Part shown: one piece after another, positions 22,770 to 35,600 of the stretch
Layout of the letters: each line of letters begins with the position of its first letter
Position numbering within the stretch: position 1 is the first letter of the stretch
Assembly: GCA_039881045.1 (NCBI GenBank)
Contig: JAYWVB010000008.1
Coordinates: forward strand, 682,001 to 746,000
Direction of reading: 5' to 3'
Length of the DNA: 64,000 bases
Source: Chaetomium olivaceum
Lineage: Eukaryota; Ascomycota; Sordariomycetes; Sordariales; Chaetomiaceae
Made by a program: the position numbers and the translations under genes
Notes under the pieces: model-generated
The model's input: only the letters and a program-made list of their open reading frames with translations
What the model was told of the DNA's origin: nothing
Databases searched by the model: none

Positions 22770-24834
22770 ATGAAGACTTTCGTTCCTGTTCTGGCCCTCG
22801 CCGCTGGCGTGTCGGCCACTGTAAGTTACACCCTCATCTTCAGCTCCCTGTCCCGATCAACATGACTTACACCCTGCTCCGTAGTTCCACAACGCCCCTC
22901 CCTTTTCGTTCCCGGGCAACACCGACAACAAATGTACCGACAAGCAGAAGCCCGGCTTCAGCTGGGACGACCTCGATTTTGGTGACTTCTTCGACTACAA
23001 GGACTTCAACTTCCGTGGCTGGAAGTGCGAGGATGATGGCGAGAAGAGGAGCAAGTTTGCTCCTCGCACCTTTGGGAAGGCCATCGGTGGCACTTGCTTT
23101 TCGGACAAGCAGAAGTCGCCGTCCTTCGGCTGTGGCGCCTCGGTCGACAAGTTCTCGTTGGGTTCGATCCACGTCAAGCCCGAGTTCGACTGCGACCTCG
23201 AGTTCCACTACGACATGCCCGATGGATCTACCTGCAAGCACCGCAGCGCCTGCCGCAAGTCTGGTACCACCGTCGTGAACCGCCAGTGTGGTGGTGCCAA
23301 GAACGTCACCATCATCTACCCCCCGCAGCCTCACCTGCCGAAGCCCAGCTGCACCATCAAGGTGCCCACCATCTCCTTCGACTGCGACACTGCTTCCAGC
23401 ACCAAGCCTCCCAAGACCAAGACCACCAAGACCCCTCCTGCCACTACCGCTCCGCCTGCTGAGGCCACCACCACCCCCGTGGTGGAGCAGCCGTCAACCA
23501 CCCCGTCTGCTGGCACCCCTCCCTCGGAATCGAGCACTTCTCCTGCTGAGAAACACTCCTCCCGCGGAGACCCCCACTTCCCCTGCTGGCACTCCTCCTG
23601 CCGAGACTCCCACTTCCCCTGCCGGCACTCCTCCCTCGGAGTCGAGCACTTCTCCTGCGGAGAACACTCCTCCTGCTCAGACCAGCACCGTCCCGGAGGT
23701 CAGCGAGACCAGCTCTGTTTCGCCTGGCCAGGAGACTAGCAGTGTTTCGCCCGGCCAGGAGACCAGCGCCGTCATCGTTCCTCCTCCCGTGACCAAGACC
23801 ATCACGACCAGCTACGACAGCACGTCGACCGTCTTCACCACCAGCATCCAGACCATCACCTCGTGCGCGCCCACCGTCCCCGACTGCCCGGCCAACTCGG
23901 TTGTCACCACTGTTGTCACCATCGCTGTCTCGACCACCATTTGCCCCGTCACCGAGACCCTGACCACCATTGAGGGCGTCCCTACCTCCAGCGTTCAGCC
24001 TGGCAACGGATCCAGCGAGGGCCCCAGCGATGGTCCCAGCGAGGGTCCCAGCGATGGCCCTGGCGCCACTTCTGCTCCCGTGGCTGCCACCACGTCCACC
24101 CCTGTTGTCGGCGGCACCACCGGTGTTGTCAGCTCGGTCTCGCCCGTTGAGACCCTCCCCTGCCCCGGCGTTGTCCCGTCGTGCCTGAACACCTTCCTGT
24201 TCAACACCGGCTGCTCCGACAACACCGATACCGCCTGCTACTGCCCGGATGCCACCTTCGTCAAGAACATCTACGACTGCCTGTACGCCCACGGTGAGAC
24301 CGACTCCATCATCGCCGAGGCCGTCGCCTACTTCCAGGGCATCTGCGGCAAGTGGGTCAGCGAGAACCCCGCCATCGCCACCGATGCCACCGTCACCACC
24401 TACATCACCGTGACCGCCCAGCCCACCGTCGCTCCCGTCTACACCACCGTCATCGTTGACGTGACCACCGTCGTGCCCTGCACCGACGACGCCGGCGAGA
24501 TCATCCCCAGCTCCAGCACCACCGTCACCGTCAGCACCAGCATGACCGTGCCCCAGATCGACTTCACCACCGGCTCGACCGGCGGCGTCGATATGATCCC
24601 CATCACCGCCGTCCCCGCCGTCACCGAGGCTCCCACCCCGTCTGCCGGCGGCCCTGGCGGCCCCGGCGTCGTCATCACCGCCAACGGCACCGCCATCACC
24701 GTGCCCACCGGCACCGGCTCGCTCATCCCCAGCAGCACCCGACCCAGTCCGTCGTCATCGCCGCCGGTGGCCGCGTCGGTGCCAGCTTCGGCCTCGCCGC
24801 CGCTGTGGCCTTTGCCGCTGCCCTTGTCCTTTAA
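22770..24834 (+). CDS. secreted CFEM/mucin-like GPI-anchored wall protein (two compensating frame breaks)
   Basis: Exons 22770-22820 and 22885-24834. The first exon is almost exactly a signal peptide (MKTFVPVLALAAGVSAT). A secreted Cys-rich domain (about residues 18-205) follows, then a Pro/Thr/Ser stalk with repeated SPAGTPPAETPT units, a SEGPSDGPSEGPSDG repeat, and a CFEM-like domain (LPCPGVVPSC to GICG). Another Thr-rich stalk follows. The frame breaks at 23551-23553 (extra A in GAGAAACAC) and again near 24737-24745. In the restored frame the protein ends GASFGLAAAVAFAAALVL, a GPI-attachment tail, about 666 residues in all; without the second shift this tail is lost. The CFEM-like domain shows seven of the usual eight Cys. 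Likely role: cell-wall structure, adhesion or haem/iron acquisition. Confidence 0.82.
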
Positions 24835-25770
24835 GGATCTTGGCTACAGCATCTGTCCCTAACATAACTGGGCACAATAACAATCTAATTCTCACGCTCC
24901 TTACGAAAGCAATACGACCTACCATTGTATCAAACTCTCATCAGCATTTTCACACCCTCAGCGGTCACACAGCCTTGGGGCGGCTCTTGTGTTTTTATTT
25001 CCTTTATCCAGTCATCGAATTGTCATTACCACAACACAACACAAAACACTTGTGTTTTTCCTTTGCAATCAGCGCGTCTTTTTTGGTCCTTGAGAGAAAA
25101 GCGGGGGGTGACATGAGTGGGCTGTCGGGTATAGACATGCTAGGAAGGCGAGGCGAGGGGAGAAAGAGAGATGAAAACCCTGTGTGGTTTGTACATTATC
25201 GGACTGGATACAGCTGGCTGGCAGACTGTACATAATAGTTAATACCCCGAGCCGGATCCCAATGGCTAGACTGCTTTGATCCTTTTATCTCCATCTTGCA
25301 AACTTGTTCGGTGATTCTGTGGTATGACAGTGAGTGAAATGTGCGATCGGAAATGATGCCCTCAGAGGCCCCGGCTGAGGGTCCCGGCCCTGGATAGATG
25401 CCTAGGTTGATGGGTTCAGATCAATATGTTCAATAAGAGATCTATTCTATCATAATCTATTTTTTCTCTGGTTTCAGGGCTACCCGAACGCTGCTGCTAG
25501 GTTGCTCGTTCTTCATTGGAAATATCATACCGCCAAAATCTAAAATACGATGCCGTGAAAATCATAAGAGACCGTGACCTTTACGCGGAATACACCAGCA
25601 CCGCTTGCTAGCCGTTATTGAGCGGTAGCCTGGTCCGAAGAGTAAGACGCTCGCCAGGGGGGTTTTCCAGGAGCCTCTTCTCCGAACTTACCGATTCTCG
25701 TCACTGCCATATCGTCAGTTCTTCACAAGCATCAGCACACGGACAGGGACATCGCCCGGGAGGACGCCCC
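24835..25770. other. convergent intergenic region
   Basis: 3' ends of the mucin and the T5orf172 gene face each other here. No further gene, tRNA or repeat was recognised. Confidence 0.5.
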
Positions 25771-27265
25771 TTATGCCCGCCTACACAGATACTCAGCCGT
25801 CACACACCGAAATCCCATAAGCATCAGAACCATGCACATAAGGACACCCGCTAGCATCCACGTAAGCACCCACGCGGACAGCTCCCGGCCCAAATACAGA
25901 CAGTCGCCCACGAACCCTGTCAACGAGGCCACTACGGCCAGCCACAGCAGGCCCTTGCCCAGCGCTGCCCCCGTGTACACGGACCCCAATGGCAGGCTCA
26001 ACACCCTCGACGTAAGCACCACCAGCAGCAAACCCAGCATCGCCCACGATAGAGCCGGGGAACCAACTGACCGAAACCAGAGGGCTCCTCTGACGGCCAA
26101 GCTCACAACCACCACCCACAGCCTATCCCTCCACACCACGCCCCCGGCCCGGCGCACATCATACCAAACCCACGCAGCAAGCCCAGCATCCACAAACCCA
26201 TCCCACAGCGCCATGCCCGCCTCAACCCCCTCCTTACCCGCCGGCGTCGGCCCATCCCACAAACCAGCATAACCCTCCAACCGTGCCCGCCACGGCGCCG
26301 CCAGCTTCGCACTCCCACTCCCACCCCCACCCCTCCCCTTATTACCACTCCCACCCCTCCCCTTATTATCACCACCACCACCACCACCACCACGCACCTC
26401 CTCCCAAACCGGCGGCACCACCACCCCCCGCACAAAACCGCACCCACCTGCTCACCACCCTGCGCGCCACGCGCGCATTCACGGTAAAGAACTCCTGATG
26501 GGTGCGGTTGCAATCGGGGCATTTGAAGAGGTAGCGGAACCGTGCCAGCTCGGCGTGGGCGAGCCGTTCGGCGAGGCGCGGGTGCTCGGTGCTGAAGGAG
26601 GAGGTGCTGAAGGAGGAGGTGGAGGGGGAGGTGGAGGGAGAGGAGGCGGGGGAGGGGGGTTGGTGGTTGGGGGAGTCGTCGTCGTCGGCGGCGGCGGCGG
26701 CGGTAGTGGTAGTGGTACTGGTGGTGGTGGTGGTGGTACTGGCGGTGGTGATGTTGGTGTTGGTGTTGGTGGAGGAGTGTGAGGTGGAAGGTGAGGGTAG
26801 GGGAAAAGTTTCGAGGTGTAGGTGTAGGCTGGGGCAGGCGCGTTGCAATTCGGTGACGCGGGTCATAACGGGTTTAGTGGTGTAGCCGATTTTGATGAGG
26901 GGGATAGTGGTGTTGTTGTCGTTGTCGTTATGGGTGGCGGTGAGGATGTAGACGAAGCCTGGGGTGGGTGTTATAGGTAGGCCAGTGGCGTGCTTGAGGA
27001 GGTTGGCGATGGTGCGGTTGGTGTGTTCGGGGCGTCCTGCGGTTAATGGTGAGTTGGGTTGGACAGGGGATGTGGTGTTGTCTACGCTTGGTGGAGGTTC
27101 GTCGTTGACTAAAATGGGCGTTGGGCGGAAGTCCTGAGGGTCGGGTGTCGAAGCATTACTAGGCCAGAAGAAAGTATGGTAGACAAGCCTCCAGCAACTA
27201 GAAAGCACAGCAATAAGGTCTGTTCTAGGAGATTCCAAAGGGTCCGGACTAACGGATGATGCCAT
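25771..27265 (-). CDS. T5orf172 (GIY-YIG-like) domain protein with C-terminal membrane helices (one frame break)
   Basis: One exon of about 497 residues after removing one base from a T run (plus-strand AAAA at 26434-26437); the break falls just after SRWVRF. The N-terminal half has the T5orf172/MUG113 domain related to GIY-YIG nucleases: GFVYILTATHN, LIKIGYTTKPVMTRVTELQRACP, then HPRLAERLAHAELARFRYLFKCPDCNRTHQEFF. A low-complexity insert of about 80 residues (Asn/Thr/Ser/Ala/Asp runs, from GTN-type trinucleotide repeats) splits the domain. After the break come a Gly-rich linker and three or four hydrophobic segments (LWVVVVSLAVRGALWF; ALSWAMLGLLLVVLTS; GLLWLAVVASLTGFVG; VLTWMLAGVLMCMVLMLMG). 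The family is fungus-wide; its biochemical role is not established. Confidence 0.75.
26585..26785. repeat. GTN/GGN trinucleotide low-complexity tract inside a coding exon
   Basis: Runs of GGT, GTG, GCG and TGTTGG triplets that encode, on the minus strand, the Asn/Thr/Ala/Asp/Ser-rich insert interrupting the T5orf172 domain. Confidence 0.75.
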
Positions 27266-30200
27266 ATTCTTGGATAAATAAACCTATATAAATGGGTGAC
27301 GATGATGAGTGGGAAAGTGGTATAGTCTCAAAAGCTATACGGTTGGATGAGGTCCAGATTGACAATAGGAGAAGAAGACAAAGCAACTACCGACCTACCA
27401 ACCCATAAGTAGTTATAGAAGGTAATCCCCCTCTTCATACCACTCATACTCAGCCTTCTGAGCCTGAATGCAGGCCGAACCAACAGGTCTTGGCGGGCGC
27501 TTCGGTGGGTGGTGTGCCTCGCCCACCGGCCGCAACAGGCACCCGGTTACCATAACATCTCAGCTACGTTGCCTTACCTGAGGCTGGAGAGGTGGCAGAG
27601 GTGGCAGAGGAGGCAGCAGCTGTCAATGCTACACAGCCTTTGAGAAAAGTGGGCATAACCGACGCCGATAGAAAGACTCGGGGAAGAGTCCTGGGCGCCG
27701 GATTGATGGGAAGCGGGTGAAGCAGAAGTCACAAATCAGTGTATTGTGGCGTTGGAACCATAACTCCCGTTGTCGAGATAATCGAAACTTGGGGAGAGAC
27801 TGTTGTTGAGAGAATTGCGGTTTGAGGTCGGTCGCTTGGTGTTGTGCAGGGCAGTGCTAATGAAGAGTACCTCAGCTGAGACTTTTGGTGCGCGCAGCAA
27901 ATAGCTGGATGCCTCCTCGGGTTGTCCTGAGGAGGGATGTCATCCCCTCTCAGCCCTTTCAGCCAGTCAACAACATCGATCTGCTGAAATTCCACAGATC
28001 TTCTTTTCAACCCCACAGAAACCACCATCTCCGTAAAGTTACCAGAACGAGGACGGCAAAAAAGCCGAACTCCAAAAGATAATAAGATCGTGTAAAGTAA
28101 ATGAATGAAATGACAAAGCAAAAAGAGATAGAGGAAAGGGATAAAAAAATAGAAACGGTGTAAAAGAGGTGTAAATCGAGTAAAAATGACCTTTAGATTT
28201 TCGTGATTGTTGTTTCGTTCTTACAACTCGACTGAGAGTCCGGCTTTTTTGCCCATGGGGTGGACGGGTTGGTGACCTGGGACGGAAAGCGCCGTGGATG
28301 ACTTACACTCGCTGCTCGCTCCTGGGCGCGGCTCGCGGCACGAGGGCCTAACTCCACCTCATTTGCCGCATTCGACTCGATTCATGGATGGCCCTCATAA
28401 AACACCCCAGAAACCCCGACGTTGGAGTTGACGTTCGGGGACCCACCCTCTAATGAGGCTCGCTGTTCGGCATCGGTCCTGACGTACTGTGTAGGAGAAA
28501 GTCAAGTAAAAGTTTAAATTTTTGCCTTCTCCATTGTTTCTTACGTACAAGCAATATCCTCGTCGACAACGACCAGCCGCTCTTGGACACATGACGTCCT
28601 TTTCAGGGCATGTCTGCAGGGCGGACAGCAACTCGGCATGTGGTGAGTTATATATCGGCCATGAGCGTGCGAACACCTCCTCGGCAGCGAATTCCGAGGT
28701 TGGAATACGAGCCCGGTCGTCCATAACAACATCATGACCGTTTCGATCAGGCTTCACAGTGATCTTGTTTGCGCTACGACGTCGAAAATCGCGCGTGACA
28801 GGCGGCGGGAAATATCGGGCAGGTTCCAAAGTTGGATCGGAATGGCATCCATTTTCATCGCCTCCATCGCCCGGCCATGTGAGACGATCCCGGTGTACAC
28901 GACAGAGTCGACCCCCACTCGGCCTTTCCCCGTTTGAGAACGGGTGGTGTCCCGAGAGATCTTCTAGAAGCGGGAAGGACATGCCAAGCCCCTGCAGCTT
29001 GACGACGGGGAGCTCCGAGGAATGTGGGTGCTAATGAAGCTGCAAAGCCGAACGGGGAAACGACCGAAGCGAGCCTTCGGCGAACCGACGATGCTGACCG
29101 AGGCTGGTGTAACTATTCACTTCAATACGCTTTTCTCATCCAGTCCAATGTTGAACGAGTTCAACCTGAGTGGCTGCTGAGTCATTCTGATATGCGTGGC
29201 TTTTGAGGTGTCGTCCAAGGATTGGCGTATGCATGCAGTGGTCCAGTGTTCTTCGCGATACGGAAAGTTAGCCCGTCCTGACTGAGACTGACACAGTCAA
29301 TGCCCGTGTGTGGTTCTCGATGCCAGCATGGCTCGCTCGGTTCGAACGCCGCGGCCGGCGGTGAGGGACTTATTCGACATGGGCACGATCCGTGTGTGAC
29401 GGCCCAGTCATTTGATGGCCTAGGTACCTGCTGACGGGGAAGTGAGCAAGGCGTACACCTATACAACAGCGATATTCGAATCCGAAAAATCTCCGTCCAG
29501 CGTCTCGGGCCTCGATGAATTGAGGCTGCGGGAGGGGATGATGCAAATAAAGTATGTCTCGGCGATGCACTCAAACCCAAACTCGGAGGAAAATGGCGTT
29601 GCGGGATGCTGGGTTCAGGCGGAAATGCAAAAAACTGCCCACTAATGCCAGTGTGTGTGTAATAGATTCCTTTTCTGGAAAGTACACTACCTACGCGACC
29701 CAAACCCCGGGCTACGCCTGCTTTTGGTGATGGTCTTTTTTGGTGGTTCCTGCCAATCGCCCAGTAAATGAATGGCGTGTCCCCGCATTTGGCTAGCGCT
29801 CACACGAGAGGCAATTGCAACGTGGAAGCACGGGCCCATTTGCATGGAGTGTGTGGGGCAGGTCTTCGATCTCCCGCCATGGCTCGCAAACTCTCTTTTC
29901 CTCATCAACCCTGCCCTGTTTTGAATCAATCGGGGTTCGGCAACGGCCAGCCCCAGAACCCGACAAAATTCCGATCTTTCTCTTCCGCGGAGCCTGCCAT
30001 CATCAAGATGAATTCCCTGAAATTCCTAGAAGCGAAGCTTAAACTGCTTGACCGTTAGGTAAAACGCGCGGGGGGGAAATCATACCACCACTCATCGTCA
30101 TCAACAAGGGCGCGCTGCATGGTCACTCTGTCGGATCGGAATCCCTCCCAATTGGGTAAACGGCGACTCAGCACGCCTTGATTCGCTCTCGCGTTGAATT

Positions 30201-31434
30201 GCGGGCAGCGGAATCAGAATGGGGGGTTCTTCGGCGAGCTGGGGTGTCGAGACGGTCTCTGGACAAAGCAACGCCGGAGCGAACAAGCTTACTCAGGCCG
30301 TCGGTCGGCATTTGGCTTTTTTGGAAGGCCGATGTACTGTCATGTACCCCGCTGTACCGTTTCCCCATCGATCCCTGCCATCACCAGCCTGTCGTCTGCT
30401 CTTCCACTCTTCCACCACGCGGCGACAATTGCACGGCTCGGACGATTGAGTGCGCCGGGCCGATGTCTCCGCGCTGTTCTCAGGTCCCGTCGTCGAGACA
30501 TCGCGGACACAGTTCCGGCCATCGTCATGGCTTCCGAAGAACATGCAGGTCATGGCAGGCGAGGCAAAGGAACGTCAACGATTTTATTTTTTCTCTCGTT
30601 CGCCCCGTTTCCTTGTCTCGCCCCGTCGATTCCCAGTTTCGTGGCGCCGTGGTCGATCGGAGCGAAGAGAGCGGACCCAGAGGACCAGCGCCGAGCAAGG
30701 ATCGGCCCCCAGTAGTTCGCCCAAATGGCGACTTGAGCAAGTCATCGCTTGATCATCAGGATGTCAGTCGCCGGGATGGGCTCCGCAACAATGGAATTCG
30801 AGAAAAATCCCTTGCCCGGGAGTTTATACAAGCCGGGACTTAACTCCACTGCTTTTGTACTTTCGCGGCGGTGGAAACCTCCCGCTCATTGGAAATCCCA
30901 TGGCAGGGCGCGCTCTCGGACATAACCAACAAGCCGACCGTTGATACCACCACGCACGCAACGCAACCCGCACGGCGCAGATGCCCCAACCCCGAGCCAT
31001 TAATTCCATGACGGTGCATTAGCACTGCCGAGGACGAGCAGGGCCAGCAGGCACAAGACACGCTGCATACCCTCGCCTAATCGTCTCCCCTTCCTGCACC
31101 CACTCCTTCTCAAGCTCATAACGTTACCCCTGGTCGTTCTGTGACACTTCTCTTGGCCGACCCAGTATTATTAATCGCCCAGACATGACACCCCCCTCCC
31201 GGTTGATTATGCTCTCACGGTGAAAACGGAGTGTCCTTGAATAACCTGGTCCCGTCTGTCTGTCTTACTTATACATATGTGCCACTCGGCCCCTCCATGC
31301 GCGAGCTTGTTCTCACTTACACTTGGAGCTTCCACTTTCCCACCCCTCCCCCCTCTCGTGCACGATCACAGTGAAGAGGGACTGAGACTCTCTACTTAAT
31401 ATATACACCTGCTCCTTTCCTGTCCTCTTCCACA
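27266..31434. other. 4.2 kb gene-free stretch between divergent genes
   Basis: Lies between the 5' ends of the T5orf172 gene and the Zn2Cys6 gene. A few chance frames of 150-220 codons occur (for example 30178-30843 plus, 28395-28982 minus), but their translations are Arg/Ser/Pro-rich without motifs. It may hold a long regulatory region or non-coding transcripts. Confidence 0.5.
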
Positions 31435-32640
31435 ATGGATAGCTTACCTACACCACCCAACGAGGAACACGCCAGGCCCCAGGGGCTGAAGCGGCCTCAT
31501 GCGGCATCCAAGTCTCTCAAGACAGTACACCGGACCCTGAAGCGGACCAGCACCCACAGCCATCCTCCCTCGCCGGCGCGCGAAAGCCACTCACAACATG
31601 GCGATGGAAGGCATAAGAGGGTATGGAAGGCTTGTGAAAGGTGTCGCATGAAGAAGACGAAGGTAGACATTTTTGTTGTTCTTTATCGCCTCTTATCAGC
31701 AAGATCGGTTACTGACCCGGGACGCAGTGTGATGGAGAGTTTCCCTGCAAGAGGTGTAAGGATGATGGGTTGATATGCACCGCCGGGACTCGAAAGAAGA
31801 CCGAGTACAAACAGCTACCGCCCGGATACGCCGAGGTGTTGGAAAACACACAATTCGTCCTAATCGCCACAGTCCAGAAGCTCTACTCGATGGTACGGAA
31901 CGGAGAACCGTGGGATGGGTGAGCCGGAACTGAACGACCGCGGCCAACCCGTTATTCACAACGTCGCCGCCAAACTCGGCTGCTTGCGACCCAACAGCGA
32001 CCTGGATCTCCCGATCCATTCGATATTCCCCGAGGACGAGGCAGGCATGGCGGAATTGGCCCGGCAATTACAGGACCAGGCAGCGGCATCGACAACAGCA
32101 GGCGCTACGTCGCAGGGTAGCGGCAGCAGTAGCAGTAGGCAAGAGACAGAATCGAATGGGATCTATAACCGGACCGACCGAGCCAGCTCATCTGCCGCAT
32201 CAGACGTCGAACACTCGGACCTCGACCACGAACCCGACTACCGAAGGGCTGCGTTTGGCGCCACCAGCGCCGTTAGCATGTCCCCTGCCAGCCTCGGATA
32301 TCCCGACTTCGAGATCTCCCCGCCGTCAGCGGCGCCGTCGGACGGGTTCCCGCCCAGCCAACATTCGCCCACCCTACCCGCACACCCCAACAACTTCCAA
32401 TGGATGAGCCGACCGTCGTCAATGGATTTCACAACGCAGCAGCTGTGGATGGCTAGCCAGGGTTTCATGAACAACGATATGATGACGGGGGTCCTGGGCT
32501 CCAACTACGCGACCAAGCCTGCCGGTTTCTCGTCTTCATGTCGGAACCCCGAGGTCATGATGGGGATGGGCGATCCCATGATCTTCTCCGGCTACGAGGA
32601 AGACAAACTGCGGCCACTTTTTCCAAATTCGAACATCTAA
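31435..32640 (+). CDS. Zn(II)2Cys6 transcription factor (one frame break)
   Basis: Nuclear DNA-binding regulator. Exons 31435-31662 and 31728-32640, about 379 residues once one base is removed. The Zn2Cys6 cluster is split by the intron: CERCRMKKTK then CDGEFPCKRCKDDGLIC, spacing C-x2-C-x6-C-x5-C-x2-C-x6-C. The basic N-terminus (RPHAASKSLKTVHRTLKRTS) and the conserved block after the finger (KKTEYKQLPPGYAEVLENTQFVLIATVQKLYSMV) are typical of a conserved ascomycete family. The frame breaks at about 31912-31914 (GGG), between NGEPW and GEPELNDRGQP. The rest is Ser/Pro/Met-rich and probably an activation region. Targets are unknown. A TA-rich patch (31396-31406) lies close upstream. Confidence 0.82.
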
Positions 32641-35600
32641 CTAGGGATTCTGTTTTACACGGGAGTTAACGGGCTTAACGGGCTGCTTGAAACGGGTTTC
32701 TCAGGATTCCGGGGCGTTATGGCACAGGCGTATGGCAGACGGGAAGGGATTTGAACCATGGGCATGGCAGCGGTTGGTTTGCCCCCCCCTTTGGGACGGG
32801 CTGTACAAATATGGGAATGACTGGGGTTAGGTGGTGAGAGGTGAGCACTTGCGCCTCGATGTGAGACGAAGCAGGAGAAAAACGGTGGACCTACGAAGTA
32901 CGGAAAGTACGCAACGTGGACAAACACACTCAACATGCGCCGCCGAGCAGTTGCTGTTGTTACCTCAACCGTAATGTCAAATGATACAAAGGGCCAAGAT
33001 TGCATCTCTCGCTTCGGCGTTTCCCATCATCGCTAAGCCTCCTTCGTGTGCCTACGCGTCAAATGCAATGTGATATGCCATGCTTTCCACAACCACACAT
33101 TCTCACACCCTGGCGAAGCTCAGCCCAACATGATACATTCACCAGCCCGACCCAAGATTACACAGTATTGTCCTCTTTCATTGATGATACACAGCCAGAG
33201 GGCAGCCCCACCGCAAACGGACGGCGGGCTCCTCCAGGGGAGGGGGGCTCGACCCATCGTGCTGTAACCTGCCGAAAAGTGCCCGAACCCACGGGGCTGG
33301 GTTAGGTTGGGTTAGCGGGCCCGGTGGTTGGTTGGCTGGTTTCCCTCAGGTTGTTTGGTGTGAATTTCTGTGAACGGCCTGACGGCTCAGCCGTTGTTCC
33401 TGACCCGCACACGGATGCCCCATGGAGCGCGCGCTACTACCTAGTTCCAAAGGGGTAAAAAGTCAAAAAAAGGTTTGTAATCAGGTATGATCGATAATCC
33501 TGGAGTCATGACTGAATAATCAGCATTCCTTAGTTTTCTTTTTAGACCCTTTTTGCTAACGGAGATTCCAGTGGGACTGCGAAAATGATTGCGAGACATG
33601 CAGCAGGAGCTGAGCTCTCTCACATCACACGAACCAGAAATTGAAGGAGATGAAGGTTTGGATTCTGGTTTTCGAGTTGCATCGGTTTGTGGGCAAGCAG
33701 CAAGCCTGCCCTTTCCCTTTTAGGAAGCCAATCGTCAACCAAGACCGACCAAGACCGACCAAGAGTTGTCGTCATGCTCTGGCAAAGCCACAACCTGTAA
33801 TTTCGGATCTGATCAATACGCGGGACAGAAAACGCGGGGTTCTCGTTCCCTTCCCGTCCTTTGCTGCAGACCTTCGGTCTTGGCTTTTTGTTTTTGACGT
33901 TTGCGGGCTCGATCTGCGAGATCTTGAAGGCACAATAATCAACAAGGGAATCGCGAGACATGTTCCCCCACCGACTTTATCTCGAATCAAGACATAGACT
34001 GCAAGTATCATTCGAGGGCACATTTGATCTGATCTGCCACCAATTGACCCCCATCAGCAGGGATTTAGGATGCCCAGACGGACGAATTCCGTTTCGCGAG
34101 GTCGAGGGAAGTTCGAGTTTGCCATCGGGGTCGAGAACGCTCCGCTTCCGCGAGTTCAACGGGGCGGGTTCATGATTGCATCCGTTACCCACCCCCACAT
34201 CAAACTCGCCAAGAAGCTTGAGAGTCTTGACCACACACAAACAATCGTGATATTCGCACCACAGCGCCAACCGCTGTCTCATCTCGTAGAGCAGCCCAAC
34301 CAAGCAGCGTATTAAAATGGGCAGACTGAAAGCTCATTCGTTACGCCCCTCTCAAAACGGATACGCTCCCCCAAACGCTGCCGGGTGCTGACAATGAATC
34401 ACTCTGAGTGTGTGCCCAGCGATCCTACCCTTGGCTACCTTGGCAACCCAGCGCCGCATCCCACCGAAACGGTCGCGGCACCCGTCTCGTGAGGCCAATG
34501 GGCAGACCAGATTGGACTGCCAATGAAAGATACGCAGGCCGAGCCCCTTGGCCAGGCGTGCCAGGCACGCCAACATGCCGCAAGACAAATACCAAGCTGG
34601 CCCCTCCAGCTTGGGGTCCGGGCACCTTTGACATGGTCCTGCCCTCCTTCTGCAGTCAGATGGAACCTATCCCAAAGGAGAAGACGGAGAACAAAATAAC
34701 CTTAACGTCAGTTCAAGGAGCAGGCCAACGGAGCCTGGTCTAACTCCGGCGAGTTAACTCCGCATCAAAGATGAATCATCGCCGAGAGAGGCCCATTCTT
34801 TTGAAGAAATCAGAAAACAGGGGCATAAACTTGACCCGGGATATCGCCGAAGTCTGATGATGAACAATAAATTAAACGGCCTAACGCCGAATCAGATTAG
34901 TAGTCGAGGCGGCGGCTCCTCCTTCCAGACTCCTCTCGTCTCCACGCCACAGAAAAAAAGGACGACCTTTGTCTTGGCCGGGTTCCAGCCAAGAGTCTCA
35001 ACGGCATCAGGGTGGGTTTGACAAGAGAAAGAAACCTTGTCGTTGTCGCTCGACATGAAAAGAAAAGAATGGATGAAAAAAAAGAAAAAAAAGAAACTAA
35101 TCAAGATTGCATGCGCCTGGTGGAGCCCCGCTTCTTTCACCAAAGGCCCACGGGGCGGGGATCGGTCCGCGGAGGGCCAAGAAAACGTGTCCGCCGGGCG
35201 CCGAGTTGCCGCCAAGCGCCTCAGACCACCCGCCAAGCCGGTGCGCGCTCGGCCGCGGTGAGCTCTTGGGGAAAACGACGGCGGGCTGGCGGGCTTGCAT
35301 GGCGGGCGTTGGCTCCACTGCTCCGTTCCCGCCCGTCTGCAAAAGTCGTCGTTCAAGGAAGCCCAAATAAGCGAAAGCGAGAAACGCGAGCACATTGGCG
35401 AACCTGGTACCAGTCATGCCAGTCACCTGTAAAAATTAACTAGTCTGCAAATCACAGCATGATTCCAAGTCGCATTGGATCTCACGGTCTCGGTCTCACT
35501 CAGCCACCACCGTGATGAGATGAGCTGAGAAATGGCATTGGAGGAATAAGGAGCATGCCACAAACCCCTGGATAACGTTAGAGTGCGCGCGCGCGAGATA

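Noticed and set aside
28395..28982. 195-codon minus-strand frame
   Set aside because: No conserved motif or compositional sign of coding.
30178..30843. 221-codon plus-strand frame
   Set aside because: Arg/Ser/Pro-rich translation with no domain and no splice support, in a region with overlapping frames on both strands.
32735..32770. B-box-like GGTTCAAATCCC on the minus strand
   Set aside because: The flanking bases do not form a T-stem and no A box or anticodon arm lies at the right distance.
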